Shown here piece after piece: positions 24,851 to 35,822 of a stretch of 64,000 bases of DNA. Made by a program: the position numbers and the translations under genes. The DNA is from Nocardiopsis sp. N85. Its GTDB lineage: Bacteria > Actinomycetota > Actinomycetes > Streptosporangiales > Streptosporangiaceae. The notes beneath the pieces were generated by a model that was given only the letters and a program-made list of their open reading frames with translations, searched no databases and had not been told where the DNA came from. Every line of letters begins with the position of its first letter. Within the stretch, counting starts at the first letter, position 1. The stretch spans positions 96,184-160,183 of the forward strand of contig NZ_JARBUT010000015.1 of assembly GCF_028882275.1 (NCBI RefSeq), in the 5' to 3' direction.

Positions 24851-25087
24851 TCACATCCCCCGGTTGATCAGCAGGCCGAGGACGACGATGGCGATGATCC
24901 ACACGATCCCGATGACGACGGTCATACGGTCGAGGTTGCGTTCGACCACCGACGATCCCCCGAGCGAGGACGTGACGCCACCGCCGAACATGTCGGAGAG
25001 GCCACCGCCCTTGCCCTTGTGCATGAGCACCAGGAGGATCAGCAGCACGCTGAGAAGCATCACGAAGATGGACAGACCGAGGATCAC
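24851..25087 (-). CDS. secG: Preprotein translocase subunit SecG
   Basis: SecG is the small membrane subunit of the SecYEG export channel. The 78-residue protein has two membrane helices separated by the conserved loop HKGKGGGLSDMFGGG, then TSSLGGSSVVERNLDR before the second helix. The GTG at 25087 was chosen because the membrane helix starts at once. A longer frame from 25129 adds non-conserved residues. It lies downstream of tpiA on the same strand, the usual actinobacterial order gap-pgk-tpi-secG. Confidence 0.95.
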   Translation of the reverse strand: MILGLSIFVMLLSVLLILLVLMHKGKGGGLSDMFGGGVTSSLGGSSVVERNLDRMTVVIGIVWIIAIVVLGLLINRGM

Positions 25088-25216
25088 ACGCTCACCCGTA
25101 GCTCGACCCCGCAGCGGGGGGATGGACACCTCGATCCCTCGCTGCCCTTCCGTCCCGTCGGAACCATCACGGTGCCGGCCAGGTTCGGGGGAGGAGGAGA
25201 TCGGGGACGATTTCGG

Positions 25217-25222
25217 ATTTTA
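25217..25222 (-). promoter_or_regulatory. Candidate secG -10 hexamer
   Basis: TAAAAT with a preceding GG stands out in GC-rich DNA, 130 bases upstream of the secG GTG and just past the tpiA terminator. The -35 is weak. It suggests secG has its own promoter. Confidence 0.4.
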
Positions 25223-25384
25223 CCGTGCCTTGAGCGACACGGGTGGGGAAACCGCGAGGCACGCAAGAACCCCACAGCGAAGTGTAGCCCGACCAGGGGA
25301 CCCGTCGGGCGCCCCGCCCGTCACCATTGGGCAACGGAGCGCGACGGCCGCGCCGTTTCCGCGTCCGCGCTCCGCGTCGGTCCA

Positions 25385-25418
25385 CGTGAGGGCGCCCGGA
25401 GGGGCGGGCGCCCTCACG
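25385..25418 (-). terminator. tpiA terminator
   Basis: Arms 25385-25398 and 25405-25418 pair perfectly over 14 bp with a six-base loop. The hairpin begins seven bases after the tpiA stop. No T-run. Confidence 0.7.
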
Positions 25419-25424
25419 GCTTCC

Positions 25425-26204
<780 letters not shown>

Positions 26205-26253
26205 ATCGGTCACTTCCTTACGAGGTACGAGGGAGCGGGGTCGTGCGAGGGGG

Positions 26254-27438
26254 TCAACGCAGGGCGTCGATACCGGGCAGGTCCTTGCCCTCCAGGTACT
26301 CCAGGCTGGCCCCGCCGCCGGTGGAGATGTGGCCGAACGCCGCCTCGTCGAAGCCGAGGGCGCGCACCGCGGCGGCCGAGTCGCCGCCGCCGACCACGGT
26401 GAAGGCGTCGGAGTCGATCAGGGCCTGGGCCAGGGCACGGGTGCCGCCGGCGTAGGGCTCCATCTCGAACACGCCCATGGGCCCGTTCCAGAACACGGTC
26501 CGGGTGTCGGCGAGCTTCTCCGCGAACAGGGCACGGCTCTCGGGGCCGATGTCCAGGCCCATCCGGTCGGCGGGGATCGCGGCGGCGTCGACGACGCCGT
26601 GGGGGGCGTCGGCGGCGAACTTCTCGGCCGCGACGACGTCCACCGGCAGGACGATCTCCACGCCCTCGCGCTCGGCCCGCTCCAGGTAACCCTTGACGGT
26701 GTCGAGCTGGTCGGTCTCCAGCAGGCTGGTCCCGACCTCGTGCCCCTGGGCCTTGAGGAAGGTGAACACCATGCCGCCGCCGATGAGGATGCGGTCGGCG
26801 GTGCCCAGGAGGTTGTCGATGACGCCGAGCTTGTCGGAGACCTTGGAGCCGCCCAGGACCACGGCGTAGGGGCGCTGCGGGTCGGTGGTGAGCTTCTTGA
26901 GGACCTCGACCTCGGTCAGCACCAGCCCGCCCACGGCGTGCGGGAGCCTTCCGGGCAGGTCGTACACGCTGGCGTGCTTGCGGTGCACGGCGCCGAAAGC
27001 GTCACCGACGTACAGGTCGGCGAGCCGCGCGAACCGGTCGGCCAGTTCGCCGCGCTCGGCGTCGCCCTTGGCCGTCTCACCGGGCTCGAAGCGCACGTTC
27101 TCCAGCAGCGCGACCTGACCGTCGGTCAGCGCGGCGGAGACCGCGGAGGCGGACTCCCCCGCCGTGTCGGTGGCGAAGGCCACCTCGGTGCCGAGCAGCT
27201 CGCCCAGGCGGGCCGCCACCGGGCGCAGGGAGTAACGGGGATCCGGGGCGCCCTTGGGGCGGCCCAGGTGGGCGGCCACGATGACACGGGCACCGCGCCG
27301 ACGGAGCGCCTCGATGGTGGGCAGGGCCGCGCGGATGCGACCGTCGTCGGTGATCCGGTCACCGTCCAGGGGCACGTTCAGGTCGGCCCGGACGAACACG
27401 CGCTTTCCGGAGACGTCGAGGTCCTCGATCGTCCGCAT
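26254..27438 (-). CDS. pgk: Phosphoglycerate kinase
   Basis: Pgk makes ATP by transferring phosphate from 1,3-bisphosphoglycerate to ADP. The 394-residue enzyme shows the VFVRADLNVPLD signature at the N-terminus, AAHLGRPKG, ALLENVRFEPGE, VLGGSKVSDKL, FWNGPMGVFE and the nucleotide loop GGGDSAAAV. GAGGAG precedes ATG 27438. It stands 145 bases downstream of gap with a strong hairpin between, so gap may be expressed at a different level. Confidence 0.99.
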   Translation of the reverse strand: MRTIEDLDVSGKRVFVRADLNVPLDGDRITDDGRIRAALPTIEALRRRGARVIVAAHLGRPKGAPDPRYSLRPVAARLGELLGTEVAFATDTAGESASAVSAALTDGQVALLENVRFEPGETAKGDAERGELADRFARLADLYVGDAFGAVHRKHASVYDLPGRLPHAVGGLVLTEVEVLKKLTTDPQRPYAVVLGGSKVSDKLGVIDNLLGTADRILIGGGMVFTFLKAQGHEVGTSLLETDQLDTVKGYLERAEREGVEIVLPVDVVAAEKFAADAPHGVVDAAAIPADRMGLDIGPESRALFAEKLADTRTVFWNGPMGVFEMEPYAGGTRALAQALIDSDAFTVVGGGDSAAAVRALGFDEAAFGHISTGGGASLEYLEGKDLPGIDALR

Positions 27439-27506
27439 GCTGGTCTCCTCGTGACGAATATCGGGTCTGGCGGCCCCGCGCCGGGGCCGGAAGGGGGCGC
27501 GTTCAC

Positions 27507-27549
27507 GACGGCACCCCTCCGCGCGCAGTGCGGGCGGAGGGGTGCCGTC
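27507..27549 (-). terminator. Hairpin between gap and pgk
   Basis: A 16-bp perfect stem (27507-27522 with 27534-27549) and 11-base loop lies 35 bases past the gap stop. It lacks a T-run and may act as a partial terminator or an mRNA-stabilising end. Confidence 0.6.
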
Positions 27550-27583
27550 TCACGCGCCGATGGCCGCAGAAGGGCCGGGGCGC

Positions 27584-28588
<1,005 letters not shown>

Positions 28589-28916
28589 GGAACCAATCCC
28601 CTCATATGTCGCACTTCATTTACACCCGGCTTTGCCGACCGGTTCTCGCCAGGACCGCGGTGTACACCGCACGAACGGTGTGAACAGGTGTTACGCCGCA
28701 ACGGGTGTTCACAAAGAGCCTAGCGGAGGGCGCGTGGAGATCGGTTGCCGACCCATGCCCACGGCACTCCGAACGGCTCGTGGATTCGCGACCATCCTGA
28801 CACCGCAAAGCGAAGAGGTCTATACCATTTGCCGAAGTTATCGACGAGTTCCCGCAGTTAACAAAGCCGAACATCGGTGTTACGCCGACACCGGGACGCG
28901 GCACGCACCACCCGGG
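28589..28916 (-). promoter_or_regulatory. gap promoter region with palindromes and a 12-base direct repeat
   Basis: AGGTCTATACCA at 28816-28827 matches the DasR core TGGTCTAGACCA at 10 of 12 positions. On the minus strand it contains the extended -10 TGGTATAGA. GGTGTTACGCCG occurs twice (28687-28698 and 28876-28887). TGTGAACA at 28679-28686 and TGTTCACA at 28706-28713 form an exact inverted repeat with a 19-base spacer. No gene is convincing here. The motifs point to complex control of gap. Confidence 0.5.
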
Positions 28917-29897
28917 TCAGGGCACCAGCATGTCCGGAGTGAGGTTCGCCTCGGTCCCCTCGATGCCCAGGTCCGCCGCGCGCTTGTCCGCCATGGCCAA
29001 CAGCCTGCGGATACGCCCCGCGATGGCGTCCTTGGTCAACGGAGGCACCGACAGCTGTCCCAGCTCCTCCAGCGACGCCTGCTTGTGCGCCAACCGCAGC
29101 TTGCCCGCCGCCACCAGGTGATCGGGGGCGTCCTCGCCCAGGATCTCCAGGGCCCGCTCCACACGCGCTCCGGCCGCCACCGCCGCCCGAGCACTGCGCC
29201 GCAGGTTGGCGTCGTCGAAGTTGGCCAACCGGTTGGCCGTCGCACGCACCTCCCGGCGCATCCGACGCTCCTCCCAGGCCAGAACGCTCTGATGGGCCCC
29301 CAGCAGCGTCAACAGCGCACCGATGGAGTCACCGTCGCGCACCACCACCCGGTCCACACCGCGCACCTCGCGCGCCTTGGCGTGCACCTTCAGCCGCCGC
29401 GCGGCACCGACCAACGCCAACGCGGCCTCCGGGCCGGGGCAGGTCACCTCCAGCGACATCGAACGCCCCGGCTCGGTCAGCGAACCGTGCGCGATGAACG
29501 CGCCCCGCCACGCCGACTCCGAGTCGCACGCGCCCCCGGCCACCACGTGCCGGGGCAGACCGCGCACCGGACGGCCGTTGTTGTCGACCAGACCCGTCTG
29601 CCGGGCCAGCGACTCGCCCTCCTTGATCACCCGCACCACGTACCGGTTGCCCTTGCGCAGACCGCTCGGGGAGAGCACGACCACCTCCGACTCGTGCCCG
29701 AACACCTCGGAGATGTCCTTGCGCAGCCGGCGGGCCGCCGCACCGGTGTCCAGCTCGGCCTCGATCACGATGCGGCCGCCCACCAGGTGCAGACCACCGG
29801 TGAACCGCAGGATGGTGGACACCTCCGCCTTGCGGCAGCATGGCTTGAGAATGGCCAGACGGCTCAATTCATCTTTCACCACGCCGGTCATCGCCAT
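28917..29897 (-). CDS. whiA: Sporulation/cell-division regulator WhiA
   Basis: WhiA is a DNA-binding regulator, required in Streptomyces for sporulation septation together with WhiB and present in nearly all Gram-positives. The 326-residue protein matches the family along its whole length. It has the LAGLIDADG-like N-terminal fold (CCRKAEVSTILRFTGGLH), the highly conserved RREVRATANRLANFDDANL, and a C-terminal helix-turn-helix (KQASLEELGQL, PPLTKDAIAGRIRRL). ATG 29897 has GGAGG nine bases upstream. It follows rapZ and yvcK as in most actinobacteria. Confidence 0.98.
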   Translation of the reverse strand: MAMTGVVKDELSRLAILKPCCRKAEVSTILRFTGGLHLVGGRIVIEAELDTGAAARRLRKDISEVFGHESEVVVLSPSGLRKGNRYVVRVIKEGESLARQTGLVDNNGRPVRGLPRHVVAGGACDSESAWRGAFIAHGSLTEPGRSMSLEVTCPGPEAALALVGAARRLKVHAKAREVRGVDRVVVRDGDSIGALLTLLGAHQSVLAWEERRMRREVRATANRLANFDDANLRRSARAAVAAGARVERALEILGEDAPDHLVAAGKLRLAHKQASLEELGQLSVPPLTKDAIAGRIRRLLAMADKRAADLGIEGTEANLTPDMLVP

Positions 29898-30288
29898 CGC
29901 TGCGATCCTCCCCCTTGAAACGACCCGGACCGGCGCCGCGCGCCCGACACCGGTGGTTGTCGCCGCGGCCCCGCCACGAGCGACTTTCTTCGAGGCAGAC
30001 TACGTTACGAGACGCTCGGTGCCGACCCCCGAACGGCGTGTTGCCGATCCCCCCGCACCGCCGACACCCCGCACCGCGACGTTCGTGCCGGTGTGCGGTC
30101 AATTGCCCTCGACCTGCGACGACAGCGACTCCACGGGGCGAGCGCACACCACCTCGGCCCGATCGTGCCCGGTACCGCGTCGAGCACGACGACACCACCG
30201 ACCCCTCGCGCACCCGGCCGCGGACCCGCTCCACCACGACGCGCGGACACCGGCTCCGGCCCTCGCACCGCACCCGCGCGGGGAACCC
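29898..30288. other. Leader between yvcK and whiA
   Basis: The 391 bases hold no convincing gene. TAGTCT on the minus strand at 29997-30002 is a possible -10, about 95 bases upstream of whiA, in a locally less GC-rich patch. whiA therefore may have its own promoter. Confidence 0.4.
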
Positions 30289-31263
30289 TCAGTCGGTCAG
30301 GACCGCTTCGAGCGCCGCGGCCAACAACGCGGGATCGTGCCGGGGGCTGCCGTCGCCCATCGCCAGGTCGGCCAACTCCAACCGGCCGCCCAGATCCCGC
30401 GCGGCCGCCGCCAACGGCTCGACGTCCTCCACCGCGCCACGGTCGGCCAGCACCACGTCCACGCCCAACTTGGGCGCGTGCTCGCGCAGCACCTCCAGAT
30501 AGGTCTCCGGCCGGAAGTCGTCGGTCTCCCCCCGCTGCGGGGACAGGTTCAACGCGACCAACCGCCGCGCCCGGGTGGTGACCAGCGCCTGGGCCAGATC
30601 CGGCACCAGCAGGTGCGGCAGCACACTCGTGAACCACGACCCCGGCCCGAACACCACCCAGTCCGCCTCGCGCACCGCCTTGACCGCCTGCGGGCCCGCC
30701 GGCGGTTCCTCCGGGATCAACGAGATCGACCGCACCCGACCGCCCGTGCTCGCACAGGCCACCTGGCCCCGAACGGTCATCACCTCATCGGGTCTTTCGG
30801 GGTCGGCGCCGACCACCTCCGCGGAGATGTCCAACGGCACCGACGACATCGGCAGCACCCGACCGTGCGCCCCCAACAACTGGCCCACCCAGTCCAGCCC
30901 GGCCACCGGGTCTCCCAAAAGTTCCCACAGGGCCACGATGAGCAGGTTGCCCACCGCGTGACCGTGCAGATCGCCCTCGGACCGGAACCGGTGCTGGAGC
31001 ACCTGGCTCCAGGTGTGCCCCCACTCGTCGTCACCGCACAGGGCCGCCAACGCCATCCGCAGGTCCCCCGGTGGCAACACCCCCAGTTCCCGGCGCAACC
31101 GCCCACTGGAGCCACCGTCGTCGGCGACGGTGACCACCGCCGTCACATCCGTGGTCACCCGCCGCAGGGCCGACAGGGAGGCGTACAGTCCGTGTCCGCC
31201 CCCCAACGCCACCACCCGGGGCCGAGGCGGCCCGTCTCCGTCAGGTGCGGTGCTCTTCGCCAT
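30289..31263 (-). CDS. yvcK: YvcK/CofD-like protein
   Basis: The 324-residue protein has the YvcK hallmarks RVVALGGGHGLYASLSALR at its start, VTVADDGGSSGRLRRE, PPGDLRMALAAL, and FGPGSWFTSVLPHL. YvcK proteins bind UDP-sugars and support cell-wall metabolism on gluconeogenic carbon sources; they share a fold with the F420 enzyme CofD. The ATG at 31263 follows GAGGGG by eleven bases. It stands between rapZ and whiA as expected, but 220 bases downstream of rapZ rather than overlapping. Confidence 0.95.
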   Translation of the reverse strand: MAKSTAPDGDGPPRPRVVALGGGHGLYASLSALRRVTTDVTAVVTVADDGGSSGRLRRELGVLPPGDLRMALAALCGDDEWGHTWSQVLQHRFRSEGDLHGHAVGNLLIVALWELLGDPVAGLDWVGQLLGAHGRVLPMSSVPLDISAEVVGADPERPDEVMTVRGQVACASTGGRVRSISLIPEEPPAGPQAVKAVREADWVVFGPGSWFTSVLPHLLVPDLAQALVTTRARRLVALNLSPQRGETDDFRPETYLEVLREHAPKLGVDVVLADRGAVEDVEPLAAAARDLGGRLELADLAMGDGSPRHDPALLAAALEAVLTD

Positions 31264-31483
31264 GGTTGTGGCCCGTCCCCTCGTCCCATGTACAGCGGAC
31301 GTATAGGACCGCACCGCCCCGGGCGGCGGACGCGCCCCACGCCCTCGAACCGTCGGCGCCCCCTCACCCACGGGGATCGGCACAGACGGTGACCGAGTCA
31401 ATGTAAGGGAAGACGGCCCACTTGGCGATTCGGTTCGCCGCTCCCGCCCCCGACCGGGAGACCCGCCCCGGCAGGGGAAGGGG

Positions 31484-32368
31484 TCACTCCCGGCCCACGT
31501 CCCGGTGGACCACGTGGACCTCCACGCTCTGGGCCCGCAACCGCTCCGCGAACTGTTCGGCCATGGCCACACTGCGGTGCCTGCCGCCCGTGCACCCCAC
31601 CGCCAGGGTCATGTAGTGCTTGCCCTCGCGCTGATACCCCTCGATGGTGAGCCGCAGGACCTCCGCGTAGGCCTCCAACATCTCCTTGGCCCCGTCCTGG
31701 GACAGGACGTAATCGCGCACCGGCTCATCACGCCCGCTCATCGGACGCAGCTCGGGGATCCAGTGCGGGTTGGGCAGGAACCGGCAGTCCAACACCAGGT
31801 CGGCGTCCACCGGCAGACCGTGCTTGAACCCGAAGGAGACCACGTTGGCGCGCGGCCGCGCCTCGTCGCTCTCCCCGAAGAAACCGATCACCCGCGCCTT
31901 GAGCTGGTGCACGTTGAGCTGGGAGGTGTCGATGACCAGATCGGCCTCGCCCCGGATGGCGCGCAGGGTCTCGCGCTCCCGGGCGATCCCGTCGGTCACC
32001 CGACCGTCGCCCTGCAACGGGTGCGGTCTGCGCACCCCCTCGAACCGGCGCACCAACGCGTCGTCGCCCGCCTCCAGGTACAGCACCCGGGCGGTGATGT
32101 CGCGCTTGCGCAGCTCCTCCACCGTGGACAACAGGTCCTCGGTGAACGCCAACGACCGCACGTCCACGACCACCGCGACCCGCGGCACCGCGCCGTGCGT
32201 GCGCCCCGCCAGCTCGATCATCGTCGGCACCAGTCCGGGCGGCAGATTGTCCACCACGAACCAGTCCAGGTCCTCCAAGGCCCTGGCCGCCGTACTCCGA
32301 CCCGCACCGGACATACCGGTGACGATGACCACCTCGGGCGGCAATTCCCCGCCCAGTTCGACCGTCAT
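31484..32368 (-). CDS. rapZ: RNase adapter-type nucleotide-binding protein RapZ
   Basis: The 294-residue protein has a Walker A motif GMSGAGRST at 18-26, VVDNLPPGL (an early conserved motif), VVVDVRS, and the C-terminal RapZ domain with SFGFKHGLP, DLVLDCRFLPNP and GCTGGRHRSVA. In enterobacteria RapZ directs RNase E to an sRNA; in Gram-positives the role is less clear but is linked to the yvcK-whiA operon. The start overlaps the uvrC stop (ATGA at 32365-32368). Confidence 0.97.
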   Translation of the reverse strand: MTVELGGELPPEVVIVTGMSGAGRSTAARALEDLDWFVVDNLPPGLVPTMIELAGRTHGAVPRVAVVVDVRSLAFTEDLLSTVEELRKRDITARVLYLEAGDDALVRRFEGVRRPHPLQGDGRVTDGIARERETLRAIRGEADLVIDTSQLNVHQLKARVIGFFGESDEARPRANVVSFGFKHGLPVDADLVLDCRFLPNPHWIPELRPMSGRDEPVRDYVLSQDGAKEMLEAYAEVLRLTIEGYQREGKHYMTLAVGCTGGRHRSVAMAEQFAERLRAQSVEVHVVHRDVGRE

Positions 32369-34416
32369 GTGTCTCCTCCCCCGTCGATGGTGTTCGCTAC
32401 TGGTGCCCCGTCGATCTCCCGTCCCCCTCCGGCGGGGCCCCCGGACAGGTGCGCGTGCACGGCGTCGGCCAGCTTGGGACCGATCCCGGGGACCGCCGCG
32501 ATCTCCTCGACCGTGGCGCCCGCCAACCGCTTCACCGAACCGAACTCCTTGATCAGTGCGGACCTGCGGGTCGGCCCCAGGCCGGGCAGCTCGTCCAGGG
32601 CGCTGCCCGTGAGCGCCTTGGCGCGCTTGTGCCGGTGGTAGGCGATGGCGAAGCGGTGCGCCTCGTCGCGCACCCGCTGCAACAGGTACAGACCCTCGCT
32701 CGTGCGCGGCAGGATGACCGGGTCCTCGTCATCGGGCGACCACACCTCCTCCAGGCGCTTGGCCAGGCCGTACACGGCGATGTCGTCGATGCCCAGCTCG
32801 TCCAGGGCGCGTCGCGCGGCCTGCGCCTGGGGACGCGCCCCGTCCACCACCACCAGGTTAGGGGGATAGGCGAACCTCCCGGGTTTCGGCTCGTCGTCGA
32901 TCCGGTGACCGTCCCGTTCCACGGAGGCGTCGCCCGCCACTCCCCTACCGGTGCCCTCACCGCTGCGCGAACTCTCCTCCAGGTACCGCCGGAACCGGCG
33001 CCGGACCACCTCGTACATGGCCGCGACGTCGTCCTGCCCGGCCCCGCCCTCACCGCTGCCGCGCACCGAGAAACGCCGGTACTCGGACTTGCGGGCCAGC
33101 CCGTCCTCGAATACCACCATGGACGCCACCACGTGCTCGCCCTGGAGGTTGGAGATGTCGAAGCACTCGATGCGCAGCGGCGCCTCCGACAGGTCCAAGG
33201 CCTCCTGGAGCTCGTTGAGAGCCCGGCTGCGGGTGCTCAGGTCCCCGGCCCGGTGGGTCTTGTGCCGGGCCAGCGCCTCCCGGGCGTTCTTCTCGACCGT
33301 CTCCATCAGCGACCGCTTGTCGCCCCGTTGCGGCACCCGCAGGTCCACACCCGCGCCCCGGCGCTCGGACAGCCACCGCTCGACCGCCCCGGAGTCGGCT
33401 GGCTCGTGGGAGACCAGCACCTCGCGGGGCACCGCCCCACCGGTACCCGCGCCCTGATCGGCACTCTCCTCGGCGCCCTCCGCCGACCCGTAGAGCTGCC
33501 CCAGGAACGTCGCCATGAGCTCCTCGGGGCCCGCGTCGTCGACCCTGTCCACCACGTACCCGCGCTGTCCGCGGATACGACCGCCGCGCACGTGGAAGAT
33601 CTGCACGGCCGCCTCCAACCGGTCGTCGGCCAGGGCGATCACGTCACAGTCGGTGGAATCGGGCAGCACGACCGCCTGCTTCTCCAACGCGGCGCGCAGG
33701 GCCTCGATGTCGTCGCGCAGACGGGCCGCCCGCTCGTACTCCATCTCCGCCGCCGCCTCCTTCATCCGCGCCTCCAGGCGGCGGATGAAGCGTCCGGTGT
33801 CCCCGGCCAGGAAGGCGCAGAAGTCGTCGGCCAGAGAGCGGTGGCCCTCCGGGGAGATCTCGCCGGTGCAGGGCGCCGAGCATTTGCCGATGTACCCCAG
33901 CAGGCAGGGACGGCCGCTGTTGCGGGCGCTGCGGAACACCCCCGCCGTACAGGTCCGCACCGGGAAGACGCGCAACAACAGGTCGACGGTCTCGCGGATC
34001 GCCCAGGCGTGCGAGTAGGGGCCGAAGTAGCGCACCCCCTTGCGCTTGGCGCCCCGCATCACCTGCACGCGCGGGAACTCCTCGTTGAGGGTCACCGCCA
34101 GGTAGGGGTAGCTCTTGTCGTCGCGGTACTTGACGTTGAACCGCGGGTCGTACTCCTTGATCCAGGAGTACTCCAGCTGGAGCGCCTCCACCTCGGTGCC
34201 CACGATCGTCCAGTCCACGTCGGCCGCGGTGGAGACCATCTGCTGGGTGCGCGGGTGCAGGCCCGCGAAGTCGCGGAAGTACGACGACAACCGGGACCGC
34301 AGGTTCTTGGCCTTGCCCACGTAGATGACCCGCCGGTCCCCGTCGCGGAACCGGTAGACCCCGGGAGAGGTCGGGATGGAACCGGGCGCGGGACGCAGGT
34401 GAGGTGTCGCAGGCAT
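32365..34416 (-). CDS. uvrC: Excinuclease ABC subunit C
   Basis: UvrC makes both incisions in nucleotide excision repair. The 683-residue protein has the GIY-YIG nuclease domain (PGVYRFRDGDRRVIYVGKA near residues 18-36), Cys residues around CLLGYIGKCSAPC, a UVR motif (AAAEMEYERAARLRDDIEAL) near 205-225, the RNase H-like C-terminal nuclease (ECFDISNLQGEH and LVVVDGARPQ), and two helix-hairpin-helix motifs at the end (LPGLGPTRRSALI, VPGIGPKLADAV). An Arg/Gly/Asp-rich insert of about 35 residues sits before the RNase H core. ATG 34416 opens the family N-terminus. It overlaps rapZ. Confidence 0.98.
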   Translation of the reverse strand: MPATPHLRPAPGSIPTSPGVYRFRDGDRRVIYVGKAKNLRSRLSSYFRDFAGLHPRTQQMVSTAADVDWTIVGTEVEALQLEYSWIKEYDPRFNVKYRDDKSYPYLAVTLNEEFPRVQVMRGAKRKGVRYFGPYSHAWAIRETVDLLLRVFPVRTCTAGVFRSARNSGRPCLLGYIGKCSAPCTGEISPEGHRSLADDFCAFLAGDTGRFIRRLEARMKEAAAEMEYERAARLRDDIEALRAALEKQAVVLPDSTDCDVIALADDRLEAAVQIFHVRGGRIRGQRGYVVDRVDDAGPEELMATFLGQLYGSAEGAEESADQGAGTGGAVPREVLVSHEPADSGAVERWLSERRGAGVDLRVPQRGDKRSLMETVEKNAREALARHKTHRAGDLSTRSRALNELQEALDLSEAPLRIECFDISNLQGEHVVASMVVFEDGLARKSEYRRFSVRGSGEGGAGQDDVAAMYEVVRRRFRRYLEESSRSGEGTGRGVAGDASVERDGHRIDDEPKPGRFAYPPNLVVVDGARPQAQAARRALDELGIDDIAVYGLAKRLEEVWSPDDEDPVILPRTSEGLYLLQRVRDEAHRFAIAYHRHKRAKALTGSALDELPGLGPTRRSALIKEFGSVKRLAGATVEEIAAVPGIGPKLADAVHAHLSGGPAGGGREIDGAPVANTIDGGGDT

Positions 34417-34604
34417 GCACCCATTGTGGTGCGTCCCGACGACATCCGGCCACTCACGCCCCGCAGGGCCCGAACGACCTGCGAGGACCCCGTCACATTC
34501 ACCACGATCAGGTCGCCCGAACGTCACGATCGGGTATCCGCATGCTCTAAGTTGGGCGGGTATCACGACCCTTCCCGACATGAACGACAAGGGGGTCTCG
34601 GATC

Positions 34605-35762
34605 GTGGACCTCGACGAGTACTGGGCCTGGATCGCCGTGGGCATCGCCGTGGTGGTCTCGATGGCGTTGGTGTTCGCGGCGCGCTGGGTGCTCAAGCAC
34701 AAACTCGCCAAGGTATGGCGGACCGCCGAGTTCGTCGTGGCCCGCACCGCGTACTCGGGTTACGCGGCCGGCGCCGTGGTCGGGGCGAACCTGGCCCTGC
34801 CCAGCCCCGCGGACGTGGGGTGGAGCACCTACGGCAACATCCGGCACGCGATGGTCATCCTGATGATCGCGTCGCTGACGGCGCTGGGCATCAGCCTGGC
34901 CTACGCGGTCACCGACCTCATCCTGGCCCGGCTGTCCCTGTCCAACGGCGACGCCGACCGCAAGGCCCGCCGGTTGCAGACCCAGGTGCGCCTGCTGCGC
35001 CGGGTCATCACCTCGGTCATCGTGGTGCTGGCGGTCTCCTCCATCCTCTTCACCTTCCCCCAGGTCCAGGCGCTGGGCGCCGGGCTGCTGGCCTCCGCCG
35101 GCATCATCGGCATCGTCGCCGGTGTGGCCGCCCAGTCCACGCTGGGCAACCTGTTCGCCGGCCTGCAACTGGCGTTCAGCGACGCCCTGCGCCTCGGCGA
35201 CGTGGTCGTCGTCGAGGGCGAATGGGGCCGGATCGAGGAGCTCAGCCTGGTCAACGTGACCATCAAGATCTGGGACGAGCGCCGCCTGGTGGTGCCGGTC
35301 GCCAACTTCACCACGACCAGCTTCGAGAACTGGACCAAGCAGGGCACGGCCATCACCGCCAAGGTGATGATGCCGCTGGACTGGGAGGTCCCCATCGCCG
35401 AACTCCGCGAGGAGGCCGGTCGTCTCATCACCTCCAGCGATCACTGGGACGGGCGCAGCTGGTCCTGCCAGGTCGTGGACATCACCGAGAACGGCGAGGT
35501 GATGGTGCGCATCGTGGCGACCGCCGCCGACACCGGCGCCCAGTGGAACATCTCCTGTGAGATCCGCGAGCACCTCATCGGCTGGCTCGTGGCGCACTAC
35601 CCGCAGTCGCTGCCGCGCAACCGCACCGAGGTGATCTCCGAGGACGAGCTGGGCGCCGCCCACCTGGGCCGGTTCGCCGTGGTCTCCTCGCGCGAGCGCG
35701 GGTCCCGCAACGGGGTCACGAGAACGGACCGCGAAACGGACCGCGAATCCGAAGAGGGCTGA
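34605..35762 (+). CDS. Mechanosensitive ion channel, MscS family
   Basis: The 385-residue membrane protein has about five helices. The last is the MscS pore-like helix (LGAGLLASAGIIGIVAGVAAQ) followed by STLGNLFAGLQLAF and the beta domain with GDVVVVEGEWGRIEELSLVNV. RRLVVPVANFTTTSFENWT is typical of the family. MscS channels open under membrane tension and release osmolytes. GTG 34605 has AAGGGGG upstream. It is divergent from uvrC and ends in a strong hairpin shared with the convergent Rieske gene. Confidence 0.93.
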   Translation: MDLDEYWAWIAVGIAVVVSMALVFAARWVLKHKLAKVWRTAEFVVARTAYSGYAAGAVVGANLALPSPADVGWSTYGNIRHAMVILMIASLTALGISLAYAVTDLILARLSLSNGDADRKARRLQTQVRLLRRVITSVIVVLAVSSILFTFPQVQALGAGLLASAGIIGIVAGVAAQSTLGNLFAGLQLAFSDALRLGDVVVVEGEWGRIEELSLVNVTIKIWDERRLVVPVANFTTTSFENWTKQGTAITAKVMMPLDWEVPIAELREEAGRLITSSDHWDGRSWSCQVVDITENGEVMVRIVATAADTGAQWNISCEIREHLIGWLVAHYPQSLPRNRTEVISEDELGAAHLGRFAVVSSRERGSRNGVTRTDRETDRESEEG

Positions 35763-35767
35763 CCGGT

Positions 35768-35814
35768 ACGCGCGGGCGCCCCGGGGCGGTGCTGCTCCCG
35801 GGGCGCCCGCGCGT
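35768..35814. terminator. Bidirectional terminator, 18-bp stem
   Basis: Arms 35768-35785 and 35797-35814 pair perfectly with an 11-base loop. It sits five bases past the MscS stop and eight bases past the convergent Rieske stop, so it likely ends both messages. Confidence 0.8.
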
Positions 35815-35822
35815 CATCGGGG

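Noticed and set aside
28620..28904. 94-residue minus-strand frame in the gap leader
   Set aside because: No ribosome binding site and it runs across the candidate gap promoter and repeats, so it is more likely chance.
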